64,000 nt of DNA from Aurantibrevibacter litoralis (GTDB lineage Bacteria > Bacteroidota > Bacteroidia > Flavobacteriales > Flavobacteriaceae). The notes under the pieces are model-generated. The model did no database searches, was not told the DNA's origin, and was given only the letters and a program-made list of their open reading frames with translations. Below, piece after piece: positions 35,901 to 44,404 of the stretch. The stretch covers positions 112,292 through 176,291 of the forward strand of contig NZ_JAYEEQ010000007.1 in the NCBI RefSeq assembly GCF_034651555.1, read 5' to 3'. The position numbers were made by a program, and so were the translations under genes. The stretch's first letter is position 1; every line of letters starts with the position of its first letter.

Positions 35901-36379
35901 CAATTGTAAGCGATACCAGAGGTTATGAAACCTCATACACCTACGATAATTTTAATAGGTTGGTGACCATTCGCGATCAGGATAGTAACATAGTGCAAGA
36001 CTATGAATACGCATTGGCAGACGTCCAGTTGTACCCGATAGAGGAATATTCGGAATGTTTTAGCGTACTAAGGATATTGAACATAAACACCATGAACAAT
36101 ACGGTACAGTTCTTTGCCGTAGACGCAGATGTTCAGGGCGGTTTTGGCAATTACCAATATGCTTGGTACCTAGGTTATGGATCAAATGGCCATACGGCCG
36201 AATTTGACCTAACTCCCTCGGGAACGGAAAAGTCCTTTTTATATGAAGTTTGCTGTGATACCGAAATATTTATAAAGTTGGTTGTCACGGATGGAACCCA
36301 GACCGCTTCAAGGATATTCAGCAACCCTAATTTCAACCATCCCTCCTGTTCGCCAACCGCTTGTGACAATCCGTTTTAA
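32921..36379 (+). CDS. Large secreted YD/RHS-repeat protein without core or toxin tip
   Basis: The protein has 1152 residues with a signal peptide (1-20). The N-terminal half has the pattern of Bacteroidota RHS-type proteins (PRFGLAKINQYTGKADLNFP, WVGLGWNLTG). YD repeats near the end read TRGYETSYTYDNFNRLVTIR. It then finishes with a PKD-like beta domain and a Cys-rich tail, not with the RHS core and a variable tip. Lower G+C than the RHS gene at 36962. Its role may be structural or adhesive; cargo encapsulation is not supported. Confidence 0.8.
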   Translation: MKNLINLICISFITIFCMNAQNYTRSQEFAVMNPNSYEIPRFGLAKINQYTGKADLNFPMFSINLAGKEIPFSLSYDTGGVRVSQESSWVGLGWNLTGIPIIAHQINQKSDIGNKDHPSTGYCYEPKLPNGTETEELNYFSWVSSGAYIGPYREPDTQPDLFIANLIGSTVQFQLTQKTQTGNIQALILNDSNAIVTFNENNQNFTIRDEDGYVYEFTHIEYTTTWSEPAGSSLYEEDRPEQITGQFGDTNYNNEYERFIPSSWYVDRITSPDGEELEFKYEYESDGKPNVTLSHPIYYGSTKVTTCLRLNGGNLGNEFNFGNLDDITASRTIQEIMVLDEIVHKSSGNKWKFKTSPRLDLFSYNNTTTLAGFSGYGNNYDPIPKKLHEIEVISLAGKSIKRIEFQQSYFDEFKINDLNNKSYLRLKLDGFRIFDQQYAFKYNCADALPEKHSMSTDFWGFYNGHENTRRVPYVKFDSDVCTLENPDVINSNIEIDGAIKGSSYEHALIGSLREVRYPTGGTTIFEYEKNTVTMDIGNTELTADHFNFPYLFQHNLEPDYPKSGMVNQNLKIVPVGGLRVNTILNLGSNGDPLLKKSYLYEEQKSNGDVVSSGRLMDAIGHYKSVIQVSQNAQVLSNLIISSGNVFGSNGSAMGSHIGYGRVVELSESADGLSNNGKVVSFFINEPNESLRDEGNGIKFAVETNPMTAEHLNGKITRQEIWDGSNFLKQVTDHTYRYDSIDFPIGYKVFYSFINGLIADVPITNKLVTDFYHFTPRKYIALLTESTAREYLNGVELTSRTFNTYNAKDRLSSTERIGSRGTNDLIRTEFYYPYDTDYGVNSFLISGNLSSLNQINAPLYKRYYNNGSLVGHELTKYSDFIGKTKPIGAYFSKSDTGLGSMDLRVQYDRYDSYGNLTQYRLSNGIPISAIWGYNGQYIVAKIENVSYGQIENLVAFGSGFEIGNTGLSQVQKESLRSLQNAMVSYYDHDPLVGPTIVSDTRGYETSYTYDNFNRLVTIRDQDSNIVQDYEYALADVQLYPIEEYSECFSVLRILNINTMNNTVQFFAVDADVQGGFGNYQYAWYLGYGSNGHTAEFDLTPSGTEKSFLYEVCCDTEIFIKLVVTDGTQTASRIFSNPNFNHPSCSPTACDNPF

Positions 36380-36562
36380 TATTATTTACGGTATCCCGGG
36401 GATGATGGAACAGTTGGATGTCCCGATCGCAATGCAATGGCAAGTATAAACATCCTATTCCCATCCCTCTCCCAAAAAGACTTGCACAAATAGAGGATTG
36501 GAACACAACGATAGAAAATTGAAGAATCAGGTACAATGTCAGACCTAAAAAATATAAGCAAT

Positions 36563-36904
36563 ATGATAACAAGAAGAACATTAAAGCCGATCCCAAGAAT
36601 TCTAACGGCACTTGCATTGATGGTCTGTTCATTGGGGGCATCACAACAGACCGAAACCGCACTGAAGGGTTTTGACGAGACCGACCTAGGGGAACTCAAT
36701 AGTCTTCGCAATACTATGCCAGAGACCATGGTCACCACCTACACCTACGACCTCTTGGTAGGGGTCACCAGCATCACGGACCCCAAGGGCTACACCACGT
36801 TCTTTAGTTATGACGGTTTCAACCGATTGAAGGAGGTCCGCGATGCGGACGGCAACCTAGTCAACGATTACAGGTACCATTACAAAGGCCAGGCACAACC
36901 CTAA
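36563..36904 (+). pseudogene. Collapsed mini-RHS gene (signal peptide fused to one YD repeat)
   Basis: 113 residues. A signal-peptide-like start (RILTALALMVCSLGASQQ) is joined directly to the last segment of an RHS shell: SLRNTMPETMVTTYTYD and GYTTFFSYDGFNRLKEVRD. The same segment occurs near the end of the upstream protein (SLRQNAM-like, then GYETSYTYDNFNRLVTIRD). The simplest reading is a large internal deletion of an RHS gene that kept its frame. It may still be translated; a start at 36536 is also possible. Confidence 0.6.
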
Positions 36905-36961
36905 AATAAGGGTGCGATGGCAGTTTCCAAAAAACATTTATACCAGCAAACAGTAAGAAAA

Positions 36962-39900
36962 ATGGAAAGATCATATAAAATCACCAAACCAATATTGCTT
37001 TGTTTCTTAATGGGCCTATCAACGTATGGCATGGCACAAAGCGGTTGTTTTGCCGCCGGTACCAATTTATCCTTTCCGGGATCCGGTGGAACCCAATACT
37101 CTACGATCCAGGGCGGATGCTCGGATGGATCCCCACTTGATTACCAAATAGGGCAAAAGCCGAGTTGGGTCGTTGCTTTCCTGTCCGGTACATACTCCGT
37201 CAGTGTCACCGCATCGGCCAATACCACAGGGACATCCCGGAGCGGCAATGTTTCACTTGTGAAAAATGGGGTCCAAATAGGTGTGTTTTCAGTTTCTCAA
37301 GCTGCTGGAATTGTTACAGTAGGACAAGTTAGCATCACCTCTGGATCGACCCAGAGATGTTCCGGTAGTGGTACTTCGGATTATAATGCCTCGGCAACGA
37401 ATGCAACTAGCTACTCTTGGAGTATTGCTCCGACGAGTTCAGGTACGATTGATAATAATGGGACGGTAACATGGAACAGTAGTTTTTTTGGTACGGCAAC
37501 TGTTCAGGTAACCGCCAATGGACCTAATAATAGTAGTTCAACAGCAACCAGAAATGTTACAGTAACGGCTGTTTCCACTCCAGGCTTACAAACAAATACC
37601 ACTGAATTCTGTGATGGTGGCCAGGCAACACTGACCTTAGGTCCATTACAAAGTAGTGTCAGATATGAATTACTTCGAAATGGCAGTGCAACAGGGTTTG
37701 AAGTCATTACTGATTCAAGTGGTCAACCCGGCGGTAAAACATGGACCATTACCTCGGGTGGAAACTACTCAATTCGCGCAACACAACAAACCACTCCGTA
37801 CTGTAGCATTACGTATGGATCTTTAGTGATAACCCAAAAAGCCGGCCCGGGAAGTCCTTTGATTAATGGCCCAAGTCAGCTGTGTTCGGGTACCTCCCAA
37901 ACAGATTTTAATATTTCAGGCGGTTCCCCTACAAATACTTATGTGTGGTCAATATTAAATGGTGGCACAGCTACGATAAATCCCAGCACAGGGATTGTTA
38001 CATGGAACGGATTTTTTGGTACGGCAACCGTCAGATCTACAGCCACTTCCGAATGTGGAACGACTACAAACATCAATAAAAGTGTTACAGTAACAGCCGT
38101 TTCCACCCCGGGTCTACAAACGAATACCACTGAATTCTGTGATGGTGGCCAGGCAACACTGACCTTAGGTCCATTGGAAAACAATGTCAAATATGAATTG
38201 CTCAAGGGAGGTGCGGCAACCGGAACAGAAATAACCACTACTCCGAGTGGGCCAGGTGGAATCGCATGGAATGTTACAGATGGAGGTACATACTCAATTC
38301 GTGCAACCCGGCAAAACAGTCCCAATTGCTCCATTACCTACGGGTCATTGGTAATTACCAAGAAATCTGGGTTGGGCAGCCCAGTATTAAGTAACCCAGC
38401 AACAAGGTGCAAGGGAACAGGCACTTCTCCCCTTAATGTTAGCAATGGTTCAGGTAGCAGTATATACGCATGGACATTAACTAACGCAGGGAACTCCACC
38501 ATCAACGGTTCTGGTACCTCGGCAACCGTAAATTGGCATGCGGATTTTTCGGGCACTGCGACAATTACAGTAAACGTTACCAGCGAATGTGGCACCTCTA
38601 CCACATTGGTCAGGTCCATAATAGTGACTGAGCCTGTTATTTGGCATCAGGACACCGATGGGGATGGGTACCCGGACCCTAACGGCCAGGTGGTGCAGCA
38701 ATGCACCAAGCCATCGGGGGGTTGGACCTCCGACCCCCAACCACTTGTGGATGTGTGCCCCGATTATGCCAACCCCGCCAGTGGGACCAATGGATGCAAT
38801 CAGGATTGTCTGCCATTTTCGGTAAGCCCGGACACTGTTCAGTTTGGCAGTAGCGGGGGGACCCAAACGGCACAGGTGGATTTTGGCTGCACTTCCGGCT
38901 ACAAAATCAGTGTGGGGAACATCCCCGATAATGCGGACAACTGGCTGGGCATCACCTTGAACGGACAATCCCTGACCATTGTGTGCCAGCCCGGTACCGA
39001 TGCAAAGGATGTAACCGTCCCGATACAGGTCAACGGAAATTCCGGTGGTGGGATCCGTGTCCAAAGGAACACACCACCACCGCCGCCACCGCCGCCATCC
39101 TGCACCATATCCGGTTTCAACGGCAGTACCTTTGCGGCAGTGGGCGAGACCAAGAACTACACGCTCTCCTATTCCTACTGCCCGGCGAACATTTTCTTCA
39201 CCTTCAAGGAGGTCATCAACGGGGTCGAACAGAACCTCCCGCCATGGGTAACGGTATCGCAGCCCTCGAGCACACAGATAAGCGTTACCTTTGCCCAGAA
39301 TTCCGGGACCGGTAGTAGGAACATAATCCTCATCGGGAAACGCCAGGATGGCGGAAGCCCGGGAATTGGCGGGACTTTTTCACAGGACTGTTTTCAGAAA
39401 AGCTGGTATTTGGATGCCGACAATGATGGTTTTGCCCTATCCACCATGGTCTCCTGTACAAATCCCGGAACAGGATATACCCAAACGGTGCTGCCATTGG
39501 GGGACTGCAACGACAGCAATGCGTCCTTGCACCCGAACACCATCTGGTACTCTGATACTGTCGATGGCGACGGGCTTGGTGATCCGAACGATGTTTTATT
39601 GCAGTGTAACCAGCCCACCGGTTATGTTTTGGACAATACCGATCTCTGTCCCGGCATATATGCGCCTACCAATGCATGTTTGGACCCGGTCCCTCCCGGC
39701 CTTACCGACCAGAACTACGTTTACTCCCGCACCTACCAGGTCCCGAACACAACGGTGCTGGACCCGCAGTTCTTCACCCAAAACGATGCCCTTGTCCAGC
39801 AGGTCACCTATTTCGACGGCCTGGGCAGGCCCGTGCAGCAGAACGCCATAGGCGCATCGCCCTCCCGGGCCGATATCCTTACGCACATCTCCTATGACGG

Positions 39901-42900
39901 TTTTGGGCGGCAGGACAAAGACTGGCTGCCCGTGCCGGAGCCCCTTGGAGGCCCCGGCAGCTACAGGGCCACCGACCTGGAGGCCGAGACAAAGGCCTAT
40001 TACTACGGGAATTTCGGGGGTGATTTCAACGGCGTTCCGGTGGCGGACAGCAACCCCTACTCCCAAAAACGCTTTGAGGCCTCGCCCCTGAACAGGGTAT
40101 TGCAACAGGCCGCCCCCGGTGCCGACTGGAAACTGGGCAACGGGCATGAGATCGGGTTCACCTATGCGGCCAACACGGTGGCGGACAGCGTTCGGCTGTT
40201 CACCGTGGGGCTGGCCTTTGCCGACAACACCTATTCGCCCACCTTGCTGGACGGCGGCGGCAACACCTATTACGCCGCCGGGGAACTGTTCAGGAACATC
40301 ACCTATGACGAGAACCACGCTTCCGTGGGCACTCCCCCTTTGGGGGAGCCGGAAGGGGCTGACAAGCTCCACTCCACCGAGGAGTTCATCGACAAACAGG
40401 GACGTGTGGTCCTGAAACGCACCTACGCTTCCGCGGGCACTCCCCCTTCGGGGACCCCGGAGGCCTATGACACCTATTATGTGTACGACGACTTTGGCAA
40501 CCTTGCCTATGTGCTGCCGCCCAAGGTGGACACCTCCGACGGCATCTCGGCCACCGAGCTTGCGGAGCTGTGCTACCAGTACGTATATGACCACCGCAAC
40601 CGGGTGGTGGAGAAGAAGATACCGGGCAAGGGCTGGGAGCACATCGTCTACAACAAACTGGACCAGCCCATCATGACACAGGATGCCAACCAAAGGCTTG
40701 CCAACGAATGGCTCTTTACCAAGTACGACGCCTTTGGCAGGGTGGCCTATACGGGCAAGGCCGTGGATGGCCGTGGGAGGATTGCAATACAGGCAGAGGC
40801 CAACGGCCTCGCCACCGCATTGTGGGTCGAAAGAACGGGGGCGCCGTTGAGCTTTGGCGGTGCCCAGGTCCATTACGGCAACACCGCATACCCGACCACA
40901 ACATTGACCGAGGTTTTGACCGTCAACTATTACGACAACTATGCCTTTGACCTTGCCGGGGGCACCGGTCCCGGTCCCGTTTTTGGACAGGCCACGGCTT
41001 CCAATGTCAAAGGATTGCCCACCGGGGCCAAGGTAAAGGTTTTGGATGTTTCCCCGGCCAAATGGACCACCACCGTAACCTATTATGACGATAAGGGAAG
41101 ACCTGTCCATACCTACAGCCACAATGAATATCTGGGCACCACTGATATTGTGGCCTCCAAATTGGACTTTGTGGGCAGGCCCGAAAAGGTGAAGGCATCA
41201 CATATCCGGACCCTGAGCGGAGTCGAAGGGACCATAACCACCCTGGACAATTTTGCCTACGACCATGTAGGTAGGTTGTTGGCCCAGACGCAATGCATTG
41301 GCGATGCAACCATGGGCGACACCTGCCCCGCGGGCGAGAGCCTGCCCGTTGACCTGGCATTGACCGGGAACGTCTCCACCCTGCAACGGGCCACGAACAG
41401 CATCACGGTGGCCAATGGGACGCTTTTGCCGGGGACAACGCTTTCCATCACCGACGGCAGCGCACGGGAGCTCATCGCTTACAACGACTATGACGAACTA
41501 GGGCAATTAAGGGCCAAAAAAGTCGGCGGGCCGGTAGCACCGGCGGGCGATTACCAAGGCACCGCAGGGCTGCAGACCGTGGACTACGCCTACAACGTGC
41601 GGGGGTGGCTCACAAAAATAAACGATGTAACGGAGGCGGTTCCCACAAAATTGTTTAACTTTAGCCTTGGCTACAACACGGGTGCGGACCCGCTGTACAA
41701 CGGGAACATTGCACAATCCCAGTGGCGCACGGCCAACGACGACAGTTCTTTGAAATCCTACAGCTATACCTACGACCCGCTCAACAGAATTACGTCTGCA
41801 TTTGACGATACCGCCGACAATCGCTACAGTCTCACCAACGTGTCCTATGACAAGAACGGCAACATAACGAACCTTGTCAGGAACGGGCATAGGGACATAA
41901 ACGTGACGACTTTCGGGCTGATGGACAATCTCACCTATCAGTACAATGGAAACCAATTGAAGTCGATAGATGATGCGAGTACGGCAAGTTCGGTGACCGG
42001 ATTTATAGATGGGGCAGAGAGTACTACGGAATATCAATTTGATGCGAACGGCAACACCATCCGTGACGACAACAAGAAGATAACGGCCGTGGAGTACAAC
42101 CACCTGAACATGCCCACCAAGATAACGGTGACGGGCAGCAATGCAGGTATATTGGACTATGTCTATGCCGCCGACAGGACAAAACTCAGGAAGATAAACA
42201 GCAACGGAACCACCACCGATTATATCGGAAACTTCGTTTACGAAGGGGGGAACCTGAAACAGATAACCCACCCAGAGGGATATATCGAACCTGACGGACA
42301 GGGCAGATATGATTATGTTTATCGCTATGTTGACATATGGGGCAACACGAGGCTGACCTATGCGGACGACAACGGCGATGGGTCAATCGACCCCGCAAAC
42401 GAAATCAGGAGGGAGCAGAACTACTACCCCTTCGGATTGGAGCACAGGGGCTACAATGGCATAGCATATGGCGTGGAGAACAACCTGAAGACCTATCAGG
42501 GGCAGGAGTTTACAAAGGACTTGGGCCTTGATGTTCACGAATGGAAATTCAGGATGAGCGACCCCGCCATAGGTAGGTTCTGGCAGGTGGATCCCTTGTC
42601 CGAAAAGTATACTTATAACTCGACATATGCGTTCCAGGAGAATAAACTGGGAATGGGAGTGGAACTTGAGGGGTTGGAAAAAGTCGACTTTGATGACATG
42701 CTGAAGGAAGGGACTAGAAAAACGAGTGCTGCATTAGGAAAGTTAGGTAATAACCTCACTACGGGAGAAGCAAAAAGGCAGTTGCAAAATGGTGTGTCAA
42801 AAGATCCTTTGGTAGAAGTTAATAATGAACAGAAGAAACAAATAATTACTGAAAGTGCTATTGCGGAATTCAAAGAAGGTGCAGGTCCAGCTTTGAAGGG

Positions 42901-43222
42901 AATTGCTTTTAAGGCAGCTGATCAGGCAAAAAAAGATGTAGGAATCGTAGATGACGTTATAGGCGCAACTGCAATGGCAGGAATCGGAAAGAAGTTATTG
43001 CCTGTTACTGGAGCTATTGATGTCCTTGGCTCGATAGTAAAGATGGCATTGTTTGCTTCAGAGGGCGATTCGGAAGGAGTTATAAATGAGGCTGTCGACT
43101 TGGTTGTTGATCAAACTACCGAAGAGGTGGTTAAAAATGGTCCAATGCCTGAGGAAACAAAACCTGCAGCAAAGAATGTTTTAATGCGCATATATGATCA
43201 CATAGTAGGAGATGATGAGTAA
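36962..43222 (+). CDS. Giant secreted RHS-core polymorphic protein with variable C-terminal tip
   Basis: About 2086 residues. Signal peptide (KITKPILLCFLMGLSTYGMA); BACON-like domain (about 25-110); two near-identical Ig/PKD modules plus a third (about 115-560); a second BACON-like domain and a proline run; thrombospondin-3-like acidic repeats (DTDGDGYPDPNG); DUF6443-like start (YFDGLGRPVQQNAIG); a YD-repeat shell; and the RHS core ending WKFRMSDPAIGRFWQVDPLS. After LEGLE (near 42672) the sequence turns AT-rich and unlike known domains: a ~180-residue tip with Gly/Ala-rich hydrophobic helices. The start at 36917 is an alternative. By analogy with RHS toxins the tip is the effector; its activity is not recognisable. 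Confidence 0.85.
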   Translation: MERSYKITKPILLCFLMGLSTYGMAQSGCFAAGTNLSFPGSGGTQYSTIQGGCSDGSPLDYQIGQKPSWVVAFLSGTYSVSVTASANTTGTSRSGNVSLVKNGVQIGVFSVSQAAGIVTVGQVSITSGSTQRCSGSGTSDYNASATNATSYSWSIAPTSSGTIDNNGTVTWNSSFFGTATVQVTANGPNNSSSTATRNVTVTAVSTPGLQTNTTEFCDGGQATLTLGPLQSSVRYELLRNGSATGFEVITDSSGQPGGKTWTITSGGNYSIRATQQTTPYCSITYGSLVITQKAGPGSPLINGPSQLCSGTSQTDFNISGGSPTNTYVWSILNGGTATINPSTGIVTWNGFFGTATVRSTATSECGTTTNINKSVTVTAVSTPGLQTNTTEFCDGGQATLTLGPLENNVKYELLKGGAATGTEITTTPSGPGGIAWNVTDGGTYSIRATRQNSPNCSITYGSLVITKKSGLGSPVLSNPATRCKGTGTSPLNVSNGSGSSIYAWTLTNAGNSTINGSGTSATVNWHADFSGTATITVNVTSECGTSTTLVRSIIVTEPVIWHQDTDGDGYPDPNGQVVQQCTKPSGGWTSDPQPLVDVCPDYANPASGTNGCNQDCLPFSVSPDTVQFGSSGGTQTAQVDFGCTSGYKISVGNIPDNADNWLGITLNGQSLTIVCQPGTDAKDVTVPIQVNGNSGGGIRVQRNTPPPPPPPPSCTISGFNGSTFAAVGETKNYTLSYSYCPANIFFTFKEVINGVEQNLPPWVTVSQPSSTQISVTFAQNSGTGSRNIILIGKRQDGGSPGIGGTFSQDCFQKSWYLDADNDGFALSTMVSCTNPGTGYTQTVLPLGDCNDSNASLHPNTIWYSDTVDGDGLGDPNDVLLQCNQPTGYVLDNTDLCPGIYAPTNACLDPVPPGLTDQNYVYSRTYQVPNTTVLDPQFFTQNDALVQQVTYFDGLGRPVQQNAIGASPSRADILTHISYDGFGRQDKDWLPVPEPLGGPGSYRATDLEAETKAYYYGNFGGDFNGVPVADSNPYSQKRFEASPLNRVLQQAAPGADWKLGNGHEIGFTYAANTVADSVRLFTVGLAFADNTYSPTLLDGGGNTYYAAGELFRNITYDENHASVGTPPLGEPEGADKLHSTEEFIDKQGRVVLKRTYASAGTPPSGTPEAYDTYYVYDDFGNLAYVLPPKVDTSDGISATELAELCYQYVYDHRNRVVEKKIPGKGWEHIVYNKLDQPIMTQDANQRLANEWLFTKYDAFGRVAYTGKAVDGRGRIAIQAEANGLATALWVERTGAPLSFGGAQVHYGNTAYPTTTLTEVLTVNYYDNYAFDLAGGTGPGPVFGQATASNVKGLPTGAKVKVLDVSPAKWTTTVTYYDDKGRPVHTYSHNEYLGTTDIVASKLDFVGRPEKVKASHIRTLSGVEGTITTLDNFAYDHVGRLLAQTQCIGDATMGDTCPAGESLPVDLALTGNVSTLQRATNSITVANGTLLPGTTLSITDGSARELIAYNDYDELGQLRAKKVGGPVAPAGDYQGTAGLQTVDYAYNVRGWLTKINDVTEAVPTKLFNFSLGYNTGADPLYNGNIAQSQWRTANDDSSLKSYSYTYDPLNRITSAFDDTADNRYSLTNVSYDKNGNITNLVRNGHRDINVTTFGLMDNLTYQYNGNQLKSIDDASTASSVTGFIDGAESTTEYQFDANGNTIRDDNKKITAVEYNHLNMPTKITVTGSNAGILDYVYAADRTKLRKINSNGTTTDYIGNFVYEGGNLKQITHPEGYIEPDGQGRYDYVYRYVDIWGNTRLTYADDNGDGSIDPANEIRREQNYYPFGLEHRGYNGIAYGVENNLKTYQGQEFTKDLGLDVHEWKFRMSDPAIGRFWQVDPLSEKYTYNSTYAFQENKLGMGVELEGLEKVDFDDMLKEGTRKTSAALGKLGNNLTTGEAKRQLQNGVSKDPLVEVNNEQKKQIITESAIAEFKEGAGPALKGIAFKAADQAKKDVGIVDDVIGATAMAGIGKKLLPVTGAIDVLGSIVKMALFASEGDSEGVINEAVDLVVDQTTEEVVKNGPMPEETKPAAKNVLMRIYDHIVGDDE
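37595..37647 (+). repeat. 53-bp exact direct repeat inside the RHS gene, copy 1
   Basis: Identical to 38123-38175, offset by 528 bp (176 codons). It encodes part of an Ig/PKD-like module (TTEFCDGGQATLTLGP), so the modules arose by in-frame tandem duplication or are kept similar by recombination. Confidence 0.9.
38123..38175 (+). repeat. 53-bp exact direct repeat inside the RHS gene, copy 2
   Basis: Second copy of the segment at 37595-37647, in the same reading frame. Flanking DNA is similar but no longer identical. Confidence 0.9.
40332..40348 (+). repeat. Intragenic palindromic repeat inside the RHS shell
   Basis: CTCCCCC-TTT-GGGGGAG is a perfect hairpin that encodes TPPLGE in frame. A related, shorter one (CCCC-TTC-GGGG) is at 40443-40453 and another type (CCCTGAGCGGAGTCGAAGGG) is at 41211-41230. 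All sit in loops between YD strands and preserve the frame, so they look like tolerated repeat insertions. Confidence 0.65.
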
Positions 43223-43403
43223 TACAATATACCCTGGGGTAATTCTACTGATTTTGGGCATAATATACAGTATTTATAATTTTAAGAGAATTAATAAACG
43301 GCTCAACATGGAGGATGATTATGGTAAATCCGTAATTTTTCAAGGTTTTTTTGTAGGTTTCGCTATGATATTAGCAGGTATTTATCTTATAATAATGAAA
43401 TAA
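43212..43403 (+). CDS. Small two-helix membrane protein, candidate immunity protein
   Basis: 63 residues with two hydrophobic segments (GVILLILGIIYSIYNF; FFVGFAMILAGIYLII) around a short polar loop. The start overlaps the end of the RHS gene by 11 bases, so it is coupled to it. Position and membrane nature fit immunity against a membrane-active RHS tip, but no family is recognised. Confidence 0.65.
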   Translation: MMSNTIYPGVILLILGIIYSIYNFKRINKRLNMEDDYGKSVIFQGFFVGFAMILAGIYLIIMK

Positions 43404-43816
43404 TGCTAAAGAAGAAATGTATCTTTATTCTTTTTGCCATTACCTTTGGATGTGGCCCAGAGCAGGATATGTTTAAAGAAGGTAAGTTTAAGTTTTATCC
43501 TGAGGAAGGGCTGCAAATGATTATTGAAAGAAACAATAAATATCAGCTTGAATATTCCATGGATGGGCGTAGGAGTGAGCTATTTAAGATATACTGGCAG
43601 GGTGACTCAATATATCAGTTGGAGTCCATACGCAAAAAGGACTCTACCGATTTCAATAATCTGTTTGTTAAAATAGACAGTATAATTAATGACACTTTAT
43701 ATTTGACAAGTTATATGAAAGGCATAGACTTTACCGTATCAAGTAAAATGATAAGAATCGATAATAATTTGAGCGATAAGTTGAAATGGGCCTTGAAAAG
43801 AGAAACCCTTCCCTAG
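43403..43816 (+). CDS. Small lipoprotein, second immunity candidate
   Basis: 137 residues. Lipoprotein signal IFILFAITFGCGPEQ (Cys at residue 17), then a beta-rich soluble domain. The start overlaps the previous stop (TAATG). It closes the RHS operon and is followed by a strong terminator. An extracytoplasmic lipoprotein could bind an incoming tip. No family is recognised. Confidence 0.65.
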   Translation: MLKKKCIFILFAITFGCGPEQDMFKEGKFKFYPEEGLQMIIERNNKYQLEYSMDGRRSELFKIYWQGDSIYQLESIRKKDSTDFNNLFVKIDSIINDTLYLTSYMKGIDFTVSSKMIRIDNNLSDKLKWALKRETLP

Positions 43817-43887
43817 TGCCAGTCCCGATAGCTCGGAAGCAACCGGTACCGTACCGGGTAGGAAATAAATAATAATGAAGATAAGGG

Positions 43888-43914
43888 CCACGACAGCAAT
43901 GTCGTGGTTTTTTT
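43888..43914 (+). terminator. Intrinsic terminator of the RHS operon
   Basis: Stem CCACGACA / TGTCGTGG with a GCAA tetraloop, followed by seven T. It ends exactly at the stop of the convergent XRE gene. Confidence 0.85.
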
Positions 43915-44245
43915 AAGCGTAGGCTTTTTTGGCCTTGGCATCCCTAATGGCAAGGTCAAGGAATTTTACGACCATTGCCTTATCCTCATTGTCCATATCC
44001 TGTATGGCTTGGAAACGTTTAAGGAGTTCTTTATCCTTAATGGCAATATTATCATCACTCAATAAAGAATCCGCAGAAACACCAAGCGCATCAGAGATAG
44101 CCTTTAAGGCATCAGCTGGCGGTATACTCGTGCCCAACTCGTAACGGGAAAGGCTTTTGTTGTTCACGCCCGAAATCTCCGCAAGCTCCGCTTGGGATAG
44201 GTTCTTTTGTTGCCTGTATAATCTTATGCGCTCCGCTATGGTCAT
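43913..44245 (-). CDS. XRE-family helix-turn-helix regulator
   Basis: 110 residues. The HTH covers residues 3-57 (IRLYRQQKNLSQAELAEISG, VNNKSLSRYELGTSIP). A helical C-terminal part probably dimerises. It is divergent from the ATPase-recombinase operon with 159 bp between the two starts, so it is the likely repressor of that operon. Confidence 0.85.
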   Translation of the reverse strand: MTIAERIRLYRQQKNLSQAELAEISGVNNKSLSRYELGTSIPPADALKAISDALGVSADSLLSDDNIAIKDKELLKRFQAIQDMDNEDKAMVVKFLDLAIRDAKAKKAYA

Positions 44246-44404
44246 AATCGAGAAATACTTATTAAAAACTCCTCTAAAAAGTGAATATTAGACAAATATA
44301 AGCAAGATAAATTAAAAAAATCCACAAAGTGTCTTGTGCATCATTCTCATAATTGTTACTTTTGGGACAAATATGGGAATAATATTTTTTTAACTTTTTT
44401 TAAA

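Noticed and set aside
39596..41122. A 508-codon open frame on the minus strand inside the RHS gene
   Set aside because: It is antisense to the GC-rich YD-repeat region, where stop codons are rare on the other strand. The plus frame has clear RHS homology and the minus frame shows only low-complexity Gly/Val sequence.
30407..43222. Type IX secretion C-terminal sorting domains on the large exported proteins
   Set aside because: None of the C-termini shows the usual conserved glycine-rich beta sandwich ending of type IX cargo; they end in coiled coils, a PKD-like domain or the RHS tip.
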